From Rhodospirillales bacterium (GTDB lineage Bacteria; Pseudomonadota; Alphaproteobacteria; Reyranellales; Reyranellaceae): a stretch of DNA of 7,333 nucleotides. The notes below the pieces were generated by a model, which saw only the letters and a program-made list of their open reading frames with translations, had not been told where the DNA came from and did not search any database. The stretch lies in contig JABMNB010000193.1 in the NCBI GenBank assembly GCA_013205335.1, forward strand, positions 1-7,333. Direction: 5' to 3'. The first letter of the stretch is position 1. Each line of letters begins with the position of its first letter. The position numbers were made by a program, and so were the translations under genes. This document shows positions 1-5,710 of this stretch, one piece after another.

Positions 1-8
1 ATACACGA

Positions 9-39
9 TTGGACCTCGGGCGCAACCGCGAGCTAGAAT
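9..39 (+). promoter_or_regulatory. possible promoter of the tRNA-Gly gene
   Basis: A TAGAAT hexamer at 34-39 matches the sigma-70 -10 consensus at five of six positions and would place the start of transcription two or three bases before the mature tRNA 5' end at 49. A weak -35 candidate, TTGGAC at 9-14, is 19 bp upstream, which is longer than the usual 17. The position is right for a tRNA promoter, but the -35 match is poor, so this is tentative. If real, the same promoter could also feed the dioxygenase-like gene downstream. Confidence 0.35.
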
Positions 40-48
40 GATATGGAT

Positions 49-123
49 GCGGGTGTAGCTCAGGGGTAGAGCGTCGGCTTCCCAAGCCGTAGGTCGCGGG
101 TTCGAATCCCGTCGCCCGCTCCA
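49..123 (+). tRNA. tRNA-Gly, anticodon CCC
   Basis: The sequence folds as a cloverleaf. The acceptor strand GCGGGTG (49-55) pairs with CGCCCGC (113-119), with one T-G wobble, followed by discriminator T120 and an encoded CCA at 121-123. The D-arm region has the usual TAGCTCAGGGGTAGAGC. The anticodon loop TTCCCAA (79-85) has anticodon CCC at 81-83, closed by CGGC/GCCG, with a T-T mismatch at the outer end of the stem. The T arm contains GGTTCGAATCC. The tRNA reads GGG glycine codons and closely resembles bacterial tRNA-Gly(CCC), including the GCTCCA 3' end. Confidence 0.96.
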
Positions 124-136
124 ATGTTTTTCGGGC

Positions 137-140
137 AGGA
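137..140 (+). promoter_or_regulatory. ribosome binding site deciding the start of the DpgC-like gene
   Basis: AGGA at 137-140 sits 8 bases before ATG 149 and 5 bases before the in-frame GTG at 146. The spacing and the better start codon favour ATG 149. It lies within the 25 bases separating the tRNA CCA end from the coding region. Confidence 0.5.
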
Positions 141-148
141 TCGTCGTG

Positions 149-1489
149 ATGGATGGTGTGGCACCGGCGCCGGTCGTGGTCGGCGGCGACTTCGCGGCCG
201 ACGCGGCCGTCTTCTCTGCCTGGTGGCGCGACGCCGCCGAGCGTCTTGCCCGCCTGCCCGCCAAGCCGAACCGCGACGCCGCCGACTACGAGGCCGCCGA
301 GAGCCTGAAGCAGGCCGCGCGCGAGGCCCGCTTCACGTTCCTGCGCCGCCACGCCAGCACGCTCTACGACCGGCTGACCGACAACAGGCGGAAATTCGTG
401 CGCATCGAGCGGCTGGTCTATGCCGCCGCCGCGCTGGTGCCCGGGTTGGCGCCAACCGAGGCACAGGTTGCGGTAGAGGCCGAGCTGCGCCAGTCCGAGA
501 AGGACGGCGTGGAGATCGACCAGGGCATCCTGTGCAACCAGTTCCTCGCCGATCCCGCGAGCGGCCTGCATCTCTGCCATGCCATGCTGCTGCCGCGCGA
601 GGAGTCGTCGGACGCGCTCGCGAAGTTCCAGCGCGACGGAAGCCTCGACCTCGGCTTCGCCCGGGTCGAGCGTCAAGGCAAGGCGGCCGTGCTGTTGCTG
701 TCCAACCGCCGCTTCCTCAACTCGGAAGACAACTCGACCCAGGCCGCGACCGAGATCGGCGCCGACGCGTGCATCCTCGACCGCCAGAGCGAGGTCGCCG
801 TGCTGCGTGGCGACGTGGTGCCGGAGGGCAAGTATGCCGGCCGCCGCGTCTTCAACGCCGGCATCAACCTCACGCACCTCTACTACGGCAAGATCCCGTT
901 CCTGTGGTTCCTGATCCGCGACATGGGCTTCGTGAACAAGATGTTCCGCGGCCTCGCCCGGCCCGACGTTTCACCGGACGAGGTCGCGGGCGATTCGATC
1001 GAGAAGCTCTGGATCTCGGCCGTCGAGACCTTCGCCATCGGCGGCGGCTGCCAGATCCTGCTGGCGACCGACTTCAACATCGCCGGCCGCGATGCCTACA
1101 TGACCCTGCCGGCGCGCAAGGAAGGGATCATCCCGGCGATGGCGAACCTGCGCCTGTCACGCTTCGTGGGCGACCGCCTCGCGCGTCAGGCAATCATGTA
1201 CGAGCGCCGCATCGAGTGCGATTCAGAGGTCGGCCGCATGATCTGCGACGAGGTCGTGGCGCCGGGCGAGATCGACGCGACCATCACCCATGTCATCGAC
1301 CGGCTGACCGGATCGGGCGCGGTCGGCGCCATCGGAAACCGCCGCGCGCTCCGGCTCGGGGTCGAGCCGCTCGACACGTTCCGCCGCTACGCGGCGCTCT
1401 ACGCGCGCGAACAGGCCTACTGCCATTTCAGCCCGGCGCTGATCTCCAATCTCGAACAGTACTGGAACGCCGCAAGTCGGCGGGCTTAG
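149..1489 (+). CDS. DpgC-like cofactor-independent dioxygenase (crotonase/enoyl-CoA hydratase superfamily)
   Basis: A 446-residue protein resembling (3,5-dihydroxyphenyl)acetyl-CoA 1,2-dioxygenase, DpgC, along nearly its full length. DpgC uses O2 without metal or flavin to convert the acyl-CoA to the arylglyoxylate, a step in making the dihydroxyphenylglycine of vancomycin-type antibiotics. Shared features as I recall the family: a helical N-terminal region (about 1-180) with LYDRLTDNRR, VPGLAPTEAQ and EIDQGIL; LNSEDN at 190-195; the oxyanion-hole loop FNAGINL at 235-241; FAIGGGCQ at 295-302; and LPARKEGIIP at 320-329. The helical N-terminal half and total length fit DpgC (roughly 430-440 residues), not ordinary enoyl-CoA hydratases (about 260). 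ATG 149 has AGGA 8 bases upstream; GTG 146 would add one residue. No dpgA, dpgB or dpgD lies nearby, so the true substrate is unknown. The family call is firm; the exact reaction is inferred. Confidence 0.85.
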   Translation: MDGVAPAPVVVGGDFAADAAVFSAWWRDAAERLARLPAKPNRDAADYEAAESLKQAAREARFTFLRRHASTLYDRLTDNRRKFVRIERLVYAAAALVPGLAPTEAQVAVEAELRQSEKDGVEIDQGILCNQFLADPASGLHLCHAMLLPREESSDALAKFQRDGSLDLGFARVERQGKAAVLLLSNRRFLNSEDNSTQAATEIGADACILDRQSEVAVLRGDVVPEGKYAGRRVFNAGINLTHLYYGKIPFLWFLIRDMGFVNKMFRGLARPDVSPDEVAGDSIEKLWISAVETFAIGGGCQILLATDFNIAGRDAYMTLPARKEGIIPAMANLRLSRFVGDRLARQAIMYERRIECDSEVGRMICDEVVAPGEIDATITHVIDRLTGSGAVGAIGNRRALRLGVEPLDTFRRYAALYAREQAYCHFSPALISNLEQYWNAASRRA

Positions 1490-1507
1490 TGGTCATTCCA
1501 CCAACAG

Positions 1508-1616
1508 CCTCATCCTGAGGAGCGGTCCGCAGGACCGCGTCTCGAAGGATGGGAACGCGCACCACGTTGTTGCCCATCCTTCGAGACGGCCGCTGCGCGG
1601 CCTCCTCAGGATGAGG
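1508..1616. repeat. composite palindromic repeat (two head-to-head REP-like units), possible bidirectional terminator
   Basis: This element fills most of the 153-bp gap between two convergent genes. The outer arms 1508-1522 and 1602-1616 are perfectly complementary (15 bp), and the inner arms 1538-1553 and 1573-1588 are perfectly complementary (16 bp) around a 19-base loop. Between outer and inner arms each side carries its own small hairpin: GCGGTCC-gca-GGACCGC at 1522-1538 and GGCCGC-tgc-GCGGCC at 1588-1602. The whole can fold as a four-way, cloverleaf-like junction. Alternatively each half (1508-1553 and 1573-1616) can fold as its own hairpin through CATCCT/AGGATG. Its place between converging 3' ends suits termination of both transcripts, but there is no long T run. 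It is related to the element at 4464-4584. Confidence 0.85.
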
Positions 1617-1642
1617 TGGGTGGTTAACGCGGGACAGAAACC

Positions 1643-2233
1643 TCAGTGCTCGCGCGGGGCGTGCTTGCCGAGGATGCGCTGCAGGGTGCGGCGGTGCATG
1701 TTGAGCCGGCGCGCCGTCTCCGAGACATTGCGGTCGCACTGTTCGAAGACGCGCTGGATATGCTCCCAGCGCACGCGATCGGCCGACATCGGATTGCTGG
1801 GCGGCGGCGGCAGCTTGCGGCCGTGCGCGATCAGCGCCTGCTCGATGGCGTCGGCGTCGGCCGGCTTGGCGAGATAGTCGACGGCGCCTTCCTTCACGGC
1901 CGCGACTGCGGTCGCGATGTTGCCGTAGCCCGTCAGCACGACGATCCGGATATCGGGACGCGCCTGGCGCAGCGGGCCGACGAGCTCCAGGCCGTTGCCG
2001 TCAGCCAGCCGCAGGTCGAGCACGGCGAAAGCGGGGGGACGGGCGGTCTGCGCCAGCGCTTCGGCCACCGAGCCGACGGCGGTGACGATGAAACCACGCA
2101 GCTCGAGCGCACGCGCAATCCGGTTGCGGAATGCTGCATCGTCGTCCGCGATCAACAAGGTGCGGTCCTTGCTGTTCGTCGTGCCGGCGATGACAGGTGA
2201 CAAGGGGCGCGGGGCGCCGCTGTCCTGGGTCAT
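1643..2233 (-). CDS. regA: RegA/PrrA/ActR-family redox response regulator
   Basis: A 196-residue regulator that is the partner of the adjacent RegB kinase. In alphaproteobacteria this pair controls genes for photosynthesis, respiration, carbon and nitrogen fixation or low-oxygen life, depending on species. The receiver domain (about 24-137) has acidic D30-D32, phospho-acceptor D73 in VLDLRL, T101 and K123. A proline hinge LPPPP (141-145) leads to NPMSADRVRWEHIQ and a Fis-type helix-turn-helix (about 167-188, with NVSETARRLNMHRRT), essentially the RegA/ActR signature. The length is slightly above the usual 180-185 because of about ten extra N-terminal residues. ATG 2233 is supported by AAGGAG (2239-2244, read on the minus strand) five bases upstream. 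The gene starts 23 bp after the regB stop and is probably cotranscribed with it. Which of the synonyms applies depends on the organism. Confidence 0.95.
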   Translation of the reverse strand: MTQDSGAPRPLSPVIAGTTNSKDRTLLIADDDAAFRNRIARALELRGFIVTAVGSVAEALAQTARPPAFAVLDLRLADGNGLELVGPLRQARPDIRIVVLTGYGNIATAVAAVKEGAVDYLAKPADADAIEQALIAHGRKLPPPPSNPMSADRVRWEHIQRVFEQCDRNVSETARRLNMHRRTLQRILGKHAPREH

Positions 2234-2256
2234 GGCGACTCCTTCGACATCGGCGG

Positions 2257-3603
2257 CTATGTAGCCTTGAAGACCGGGTTTGGCCAGCGCACCGAAACGG
2301 CGGCCCCGCCGCCCGGGGCGCTGCGATTGCCGAAAGTCACGTTGGCGCCGGTGCGTTCCAGCAGGGTCTTGGCGATGAAGACGCCCAGGCCCATATGGCC
2401 TCCCTCGCCCTGGCGGGTCGAAATGAACGGTGTGCCGAGTTCGTCGAGCAGCGCCTCGGAGAAGCCCGGCCCGTCGTCGACGACTTCGACTTCAGACCAT
2501 TCCTTCGTCCAGCGCGTGGCGACGCGCACCTCGCGCCGGGCAAAGGACACGGCATTCTGCACGATGTTTCCGATACCCTGCATGATCTCCGGACTGCGAA
2601 TCTGGATTGGTGCCGTCGCCGGCACGCCCGCGCCGGCCGGGCCCGCCTCGAAGGCGATATCGATGTCCTCGCGGGCATAGTTCTGGGCGGCAGCCTCGAT
2701 CAGCGCCGGCAGGGGCACCAGCGTGTAGGAATCGGAGACGTCGCCGGCGGGATCCATCGAGAGCCGCGCCAGAATCGAGCGACAGCGATCCGATTCCGCC
2801 ACGAGCAACTCGACGTCCTCGCGCAACGGATCGTCCAGCTCGATTTCGCGCTGCATTTCCTTGGCGACGACGGCAATGGTCGACAGCGGCGAGCCGAGCT
2901 CGTGGGCCGCCGCGGCGGCGAGCGCGCCCAGCGCCGAGAGTTGCTGTTCGCGCGCCAGGGCTGCCTGTGCTGCGGCCAGCGCATCGGCCATCTGGCGCGC
3001 TTCCTCGGCGAGCCGCCATCCATAGAGCGTAATCAGCAGGGTCGTCAGCGAGAGGCCTGCCCAGACCCCGACCTGATAGATATCGGGCAGGTTGGGCAGC
3101 GGGCCCTTCCACGGCAGCGGCTGATAGAAGACGCCGAGGAGCGCGATGCTCGCAATCGTGAGCAGGGTGAGCGCGACGTTGCTCGACAGCGACAGGATGG
3201 TCGCGCCGATGGCGACCGGCGCCAGCAGCAGCAGCGAGAACGGATTGATGAGGCCGCCCGTGAGATAGAGCAGCACCGCGAGCTGCAGGATGTCGAAGGC
3301 CAGGAAGACGGCCGCCTCGCGGTCGTCGATGCGCGCCGAGCCCGGCCGGCCGATGCTGACGGTGAGATTGAGCAGGGCCGAGAGCGCGATCGTGCCGCCG
3401 ACCGCCAGGACCGGCATGCCGAAGCCCAGCCCCCAGTGCACGACGGCGGCGGTGAAGGCCTGGCCCGCGACCGCGCCCCAGCGGATCGAAACCAGCGTGC
3501 GCAGGCGCACGCCGCCGCGAAGCACGGGCACGGCGCCGGAGCGCCGGGGAGCGGCTAGCGGGGGCTCTGCAGATCGGGGCGCGTCGTCGTCACGCACCGC
3601 CAC
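2257..3603 (-). CDS. regB: RegB/PrrB/ActS-family membrane redox-sensing histidine kinase
   Basis: A 448-residue sensor kinase that phosphorylates RegA according to redox state. About six membrane segments cover residues 37-196. The motif GGLINPF (116-122) matches GGxxNPF, the heptapeptide linked to ubiquinone sensing in RegB. The H-box AAAAAHELGSPL has phospho-acceptor H234. Cys274 in DRCRSIL is exactly 40 residues after the histidine, the same offset as the redox-active Cys265/His225 of Rhodobacter capsulatus RegB. The ATPase domain shows an N-box around N346-N350, DDGPGF (376-381) and GGHMGLGVF (401-409). The start is GTG 3603, four bases after the NUDIX stop, with GAGGA inside the end of that gene as ribosome site; GTG 3597 is an alternative. 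About 30 polar residues precede the conserved RLRTLVSIRW. The close spacing points to one NUDIX-regB-regA transcript. Confidence 0.95.
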   Translation of the reverse strand: MAVRDDDAPRSAEPPLAAPRRSGAVPVLRGGVRLRTLVSIRWGAVAGQAFTAAVVHWGLGFGMPVLAVGGTIALSALLNLTVSIGRPGSARIDDREAAVFLAFDILQLAVLLYLTGGLINPFSLLLLAPVAIGATILSLSSNVALTLLTIASIALLGVFYQPLPWKGPLPNLPDIYQVGVWAGLSLTTLLITLYGWRLAEEARQMADALAAAQAALAREQQLSALGALAAAAAHELGSPLSTIAVVAKEMQREIELDDPLREDVELLVAESDRCRSILARLSMDPAGDVSDSYTLVPLPALIEAAAQNYAREDIDIAFEAGPAGAGVPATAPIQIRSPEIMQGIGNIVQNAVSFARREVRVATRWTKEWSEVEVVDDGPGFSEALLDELGTPFISTRQGEGGHMGLGVFIAKTLLERTGANVTFGNRSAPGGGAAVSVRWPNPVFKAT

Positions 3604-3607
3604 GATC

Positions 3608-4405
3608 CTATTCCTCGATCATGAGGTGCTTGCGATGCACCGTCGTGAAGAGCGGGATCTTGCGCTGCGCCTTGCGGTCGGGCGGCTCCTTCACCAGCCG
3701 TCCGATCTCGCCCAGGATAAGCCCGGTGATGGTCGGCAGCGGCAGCTCGCGCGCCTCGTCGAGGCGCACCCAGCGGATGTCGCCCATCTCGCTCGAATGA
3801 CGGATCTCGCCCGACGCATCCTCGGCCCGCGCCATGAAGAAGCGGGCATTGAAGCGGCGCGGCCGGCCGGGCGGCGTCACCGCGCGCGCGATCAGGTCGA
3901 GACAGTCGAGTGCCGGCGCCATGCCCTGGTCGAGGAAACCCTTCCAGTGCTCGCCATAGTCCTTCCGGGGCGCGCCGCCCTCGAGAGGCTTGCCCAGCAT
4001 CAGGCCGCTCTCCTCGAAGGTCTCGCGCACGGCCGCGACGGCCAGCGCCCGCGCGCGCTGCGCCGAGGCCGCGCGCATCAGACGCTCGTTGACGAAGGGA
4101 TCGAGCGAGGTCGCGACGGGCACGCGCGCATCGTCGGGATCGACCTTGCCGCCGGGGAACACGTAGCGGTTGGGCATGAAGGCGTGGGCGGCGGCGCGGC
4201 AGCCCATCAGGACCTCCGGCGTGTCGCCCTGCATGCGCACCAGGATCAGCGTCGCCGCATCGCGCGGCCGCAGATAGGGATAGACCTTGTCGACCTGCTC
4301 GACCGGCCGTTCGCTGCCGGGCGTCAGGGGAACTTTGGGGGGATCGTCGTAGCCCTTGTCGGTGCCGCGGACGACGGCGCCGTCGGGTATGCCTTTTCTG
4401 CTCAT
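3608..4405 (-). CDS. NUDIX hydrolase with an enlarged Nudix box (NUDT19-like layout)
   Basis: A 265-residue protein of the NUDIX superfamily, whose members hydrolyse nucleoside diphosphates linked to another group, using Mg2+ bound by the Nudix-box glutamates. The hallmark helix RETFEESG is at 127-134 (R127, E128, E131, E132, G134). The opening glycines FPGGKVDP (83-90) lie about 27 residues farther from this helix than in the canonical Gx5Ex7REUXEEXGU box, and the residue aligned with the first Glu is not Glu. An inserted Nudix box of this kind is known from NUDT19/RP2p proteins, some of which cleave CoA or acyl-CoA, so a CoA-diphosphatase role is possible but only inferred. RPRDAATLILVR (46-57) and MGCRAAAHAFMPNRYVFPGG fit that group. 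ATG 4405 has only a weak ribosome site (GGCGG). It is probably the first gene of the unit with regB and regA. Confidence 0.88.
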   Translation of the reverse strand: MSRKGIPDGAVVRGTDKGYDDPPKVPLTPGSERPVEQVDKVYPYLRPRDAATLILVRMQGDTPEVLMGCRAAAHAFMPNRYVFPGGKVDPDDARVPVATSLDPFVNERLMRAASAQRARALAVAAVRETFEESGLMLGKPLEGGAPRKDYGEHWKGFLDQGMAPALDCLDLIARAVTPPGRPRRFNARFFMARAEDASGEIRHSSEMGDIRWVRLDEARELPLPTITGLILGEIGRLVKEPPDRKAQRKIPLFTTVHRKHLMIEE

Positions 4406-4445
4406 GCCGCCAAAGTTAAAGGGTCGTTCAGCTCAACGCGAGCGA

Positions 4446-4459
4446 TCTTTGAGCAAAGA
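4446..4459. promoter_or_regulatory. short inverted repeat upstream of the NUDIX-regB-regA unit
   Basis: TCTTTG-AG-CAAAGA is a perfect 6-bp inverted repeat with a 2-bp spacer, 41-54 bp upstream of the NUDIX start codon, in a locally AT-richer stretch. It could be a small operator, but this short a repeat can arise by chance. I found no convincing -35/-10 pair for the minus strand in 4406-4463. Confidence 0.2.
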
Positions 4460-4463
4460 ACAA

Positions 4464-4584
4464 CCGTCGTCCCGAGCGGAGCGGAGCGTAGTCGAGGGAC
4501 CTCTTTTCCCACGCACGGTGTGTCGGAACGAAAAGAGGTCCTTCGACTGCGCCGCCCGGCGGGCGGCTCCGCTCAGGACGACGG
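4464..4584. repeat. second composite palindromic repeat of the same REP-like family
   Basis: The outer arms 4464-4481 and 4567-4584 are complementary at 17 of 18 positions (mismatch C4473/A4575). The inner arms 4488-4507 and 4531-4550 pair along 20 positions with G-T wobbles, around a 23-base loop. The right half carries a side hairpin GCCGCCC-ggc-GGGCGGC at 4551-4567; the left half has only a minimal one. The plan is the same as at 1508-1616, and the four units share a core: TCCTGAG or TCCCGAG near the outside and TCGAAGGA or TCGAGGGA near the inside. It begins 7 bp beyond the pyrC stop and lies 58 bp before the NUDIX start, so it could end the pyrC transcript. On the minus strand the inner arms contain short T runs. 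Confidence 0.85.
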
Positions 4585-4591
4585 GCGGTGT

Positions 4592-5674
4592 TTAAAAACT
4601 CCAATCCACCGGCGTGTCGGGGCGGAAGACGGTGATGTCCTTAGCCCCGCCCGGAACCGCTACGCGGTCGGGGATGTCGAGGGGCCTGGCGTGCAAGGTC
4701 ACAGTCTCCTCGTTGACCGGCAGGCCGTAGAAGCGCGGACCGTTGAGCGAAGCGAAGGCTTCGAGATGGGCGAGCGCGCCCTCCTCGGCGAAGATCTGCG
4801 TATAGACCTGCATGGCGACCGGCGCGTTGAAGACGCCGGCGCAGCCGCAGGCGCACTCCTTGGTGTCGGTACTGTGCGGCGCGGTGTCGGTGCCGAGGAA
4901 GAACTGCGAGCCGCCGGAGGTTGCCGCCCTCCGCAGAGCGAGACGATGCTCCTCGCGCTTGGCGATCGGCAGACAATAGAAGTGCGGACGGATGCCGCCC
5001 TTGAAGATCGCATTGCGGTTGTAGCTGAGGTGATGCGGCGTGATGGTGCCGCCGATCCGTCCCTCTTGGCGCCCCGCATTCGCCTCGACGAATTCCACGC
5101 CCTCGCGGGTCGTGATGTGCTCCAGCACGATCTTGAGACCTTCGTGACGCTTCAGCAGAGGCGCCAGCACCTTTTCGAGAAACACCGCCTCGCGGTCGAA
5201 GATGTCGACCTCGGGATCGGTGACCTCGCCATGGACCAGCAGCGGCATGCCGGCCTTCTCCATCGCCTCCAGGCCCTTCGCGACGCGATCCATCGAGGTC
5301 ACGCCATGGGCGGAGTTGGTCGTGGCATGCGCCGGATAGAGCTTGGCCGCGACCCAGACGCCCTCTTCCTTGCCGCGCGTCAGCTCGGCGGGATCGGCGC
5401 CGTCGGTCAGGTAGCAGGTCATCAGCGGCTCGAAGTTCAGCTCCTTCGGCACCGCGGCGCGGATGCGGTCGCGGTAGGCGCTGGCCTCGGCCACCTTCGT
5501 CACCGGCGGCACGAGGTTCGGCATGATGATGGCGCGGCCGAACTGGCGGGCGGTGTGCACGGCGCAGGCCGCCAGCATGGCGCCGTCGCGCAGGTGGACG
5601 TGCCAGTCGTCGGGACGGCGGAGGGTGATGGAAGCCGGGTTCGTAGAAGGGGGGGTCGGATGTGCGGAGGCCAT
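4592..5674 (-). CDS. pyrC: dihydroorotase, class II (PyrC)
   Basis: A 360-residue zinc amidohydrolase that cyclises N-carbamoyl-L-aspartate to dihydroorotate, the third step of de novo pyrimidine synthesis, in the cytoplasm. It aligns with E. coli PyrC (348 residues) from end to end. Visible metal-site residues are H25 and H27 in WHVHLRD, carboxylated K111 in AAKLYPAHATTN, H148 in LLVHGE, H186 in LEHIT and catalytic D263 in LGTDTAPH. The substrate loop ends in MPNLVPPVT (51-59), and CACGCAGVFNAP (274-285) and YGLPVN (316-321) are also typical. ATG 5674 is chosen because homology begins at ITLRRPDDWH (16-25); the frame stays open farther upstream, but that part runs under the divergent gene and resembles nothing. 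The ribosome site is weak (GCGGG). No other pyrimidine gene is in the window. All key residues are intact. Confidence 0.97.
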   Translation of the reverse strand: MASAHPTPPSTNPASITLRRPDDWHVHLRDGAMLAACAVHTARQFGRAIIMPNLVPPVTKVAEASAYRDRIRAAVPKELNFEPLMTCYLTDGADPAELTRGKEEGVWVAAKLYPAHATTNSAHGVTSMDRVAKGLEAMEKAGMPLLVHGEVTDPEVDIFDREAVFLEKVLAPLLKRHEGLKIVLEHITTREGVEFVEANAGRQEGRIGGTITPHHLSYNRNAIFKGGIRPHFYCLPIAKREEHRLALRRAATSGGSQFFLGTDTAPHSTDTKECACGCAGVFNAPVAMQVYTQIFAEEGALAHLEAFASLNGPRFYGLPVNEETVTLHARPLDIPDRVAVPGGAKDITVFRPDTPVDWSF

Positions 5675-5710
5675 GACCCGCTTTCTACGCTTGCTCCCGG
5701 ACGGGCTCCA

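Noticed and set aside
124..1518. A 464-codon plus-strand frame overlapping the DpgC-like gene in another frame.
   Set aside because: The product is an Arg/Gly/Pro-rich low-complexity string typical of out-of-frame GC-rich DNA, while the overlapping frame has family-wide conservation.
1508..1616. A CRISPR array or insertion-sequence end.
   Set aside because: There are only two inverted units with no regular direct repeats or spacers, and no transposase or target duplication is visible.
2197..3558. A 453-codon plus-strand frame opposite regB.
   Set aside because: It is antisense to a well-conserved kinase, its product is rich in Arg, Gln, Asp and His without domains, and it lacks a ribosome site.
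3290..5710. A very long plus-strand open frame reading into the serine hydrolase in frame, as if it were a protein of more than 1100 residues.
   Set aside because: The upstream 2.4 kb is antisense to regB, the NUDIX gene and pyrC, all strongly matched to known families. Its product is an Arg/His/Gly/Ala-rich composition typical of antisense frames in GC-rich DNA, with no domain. Only the part from 5711 looks like a protein.
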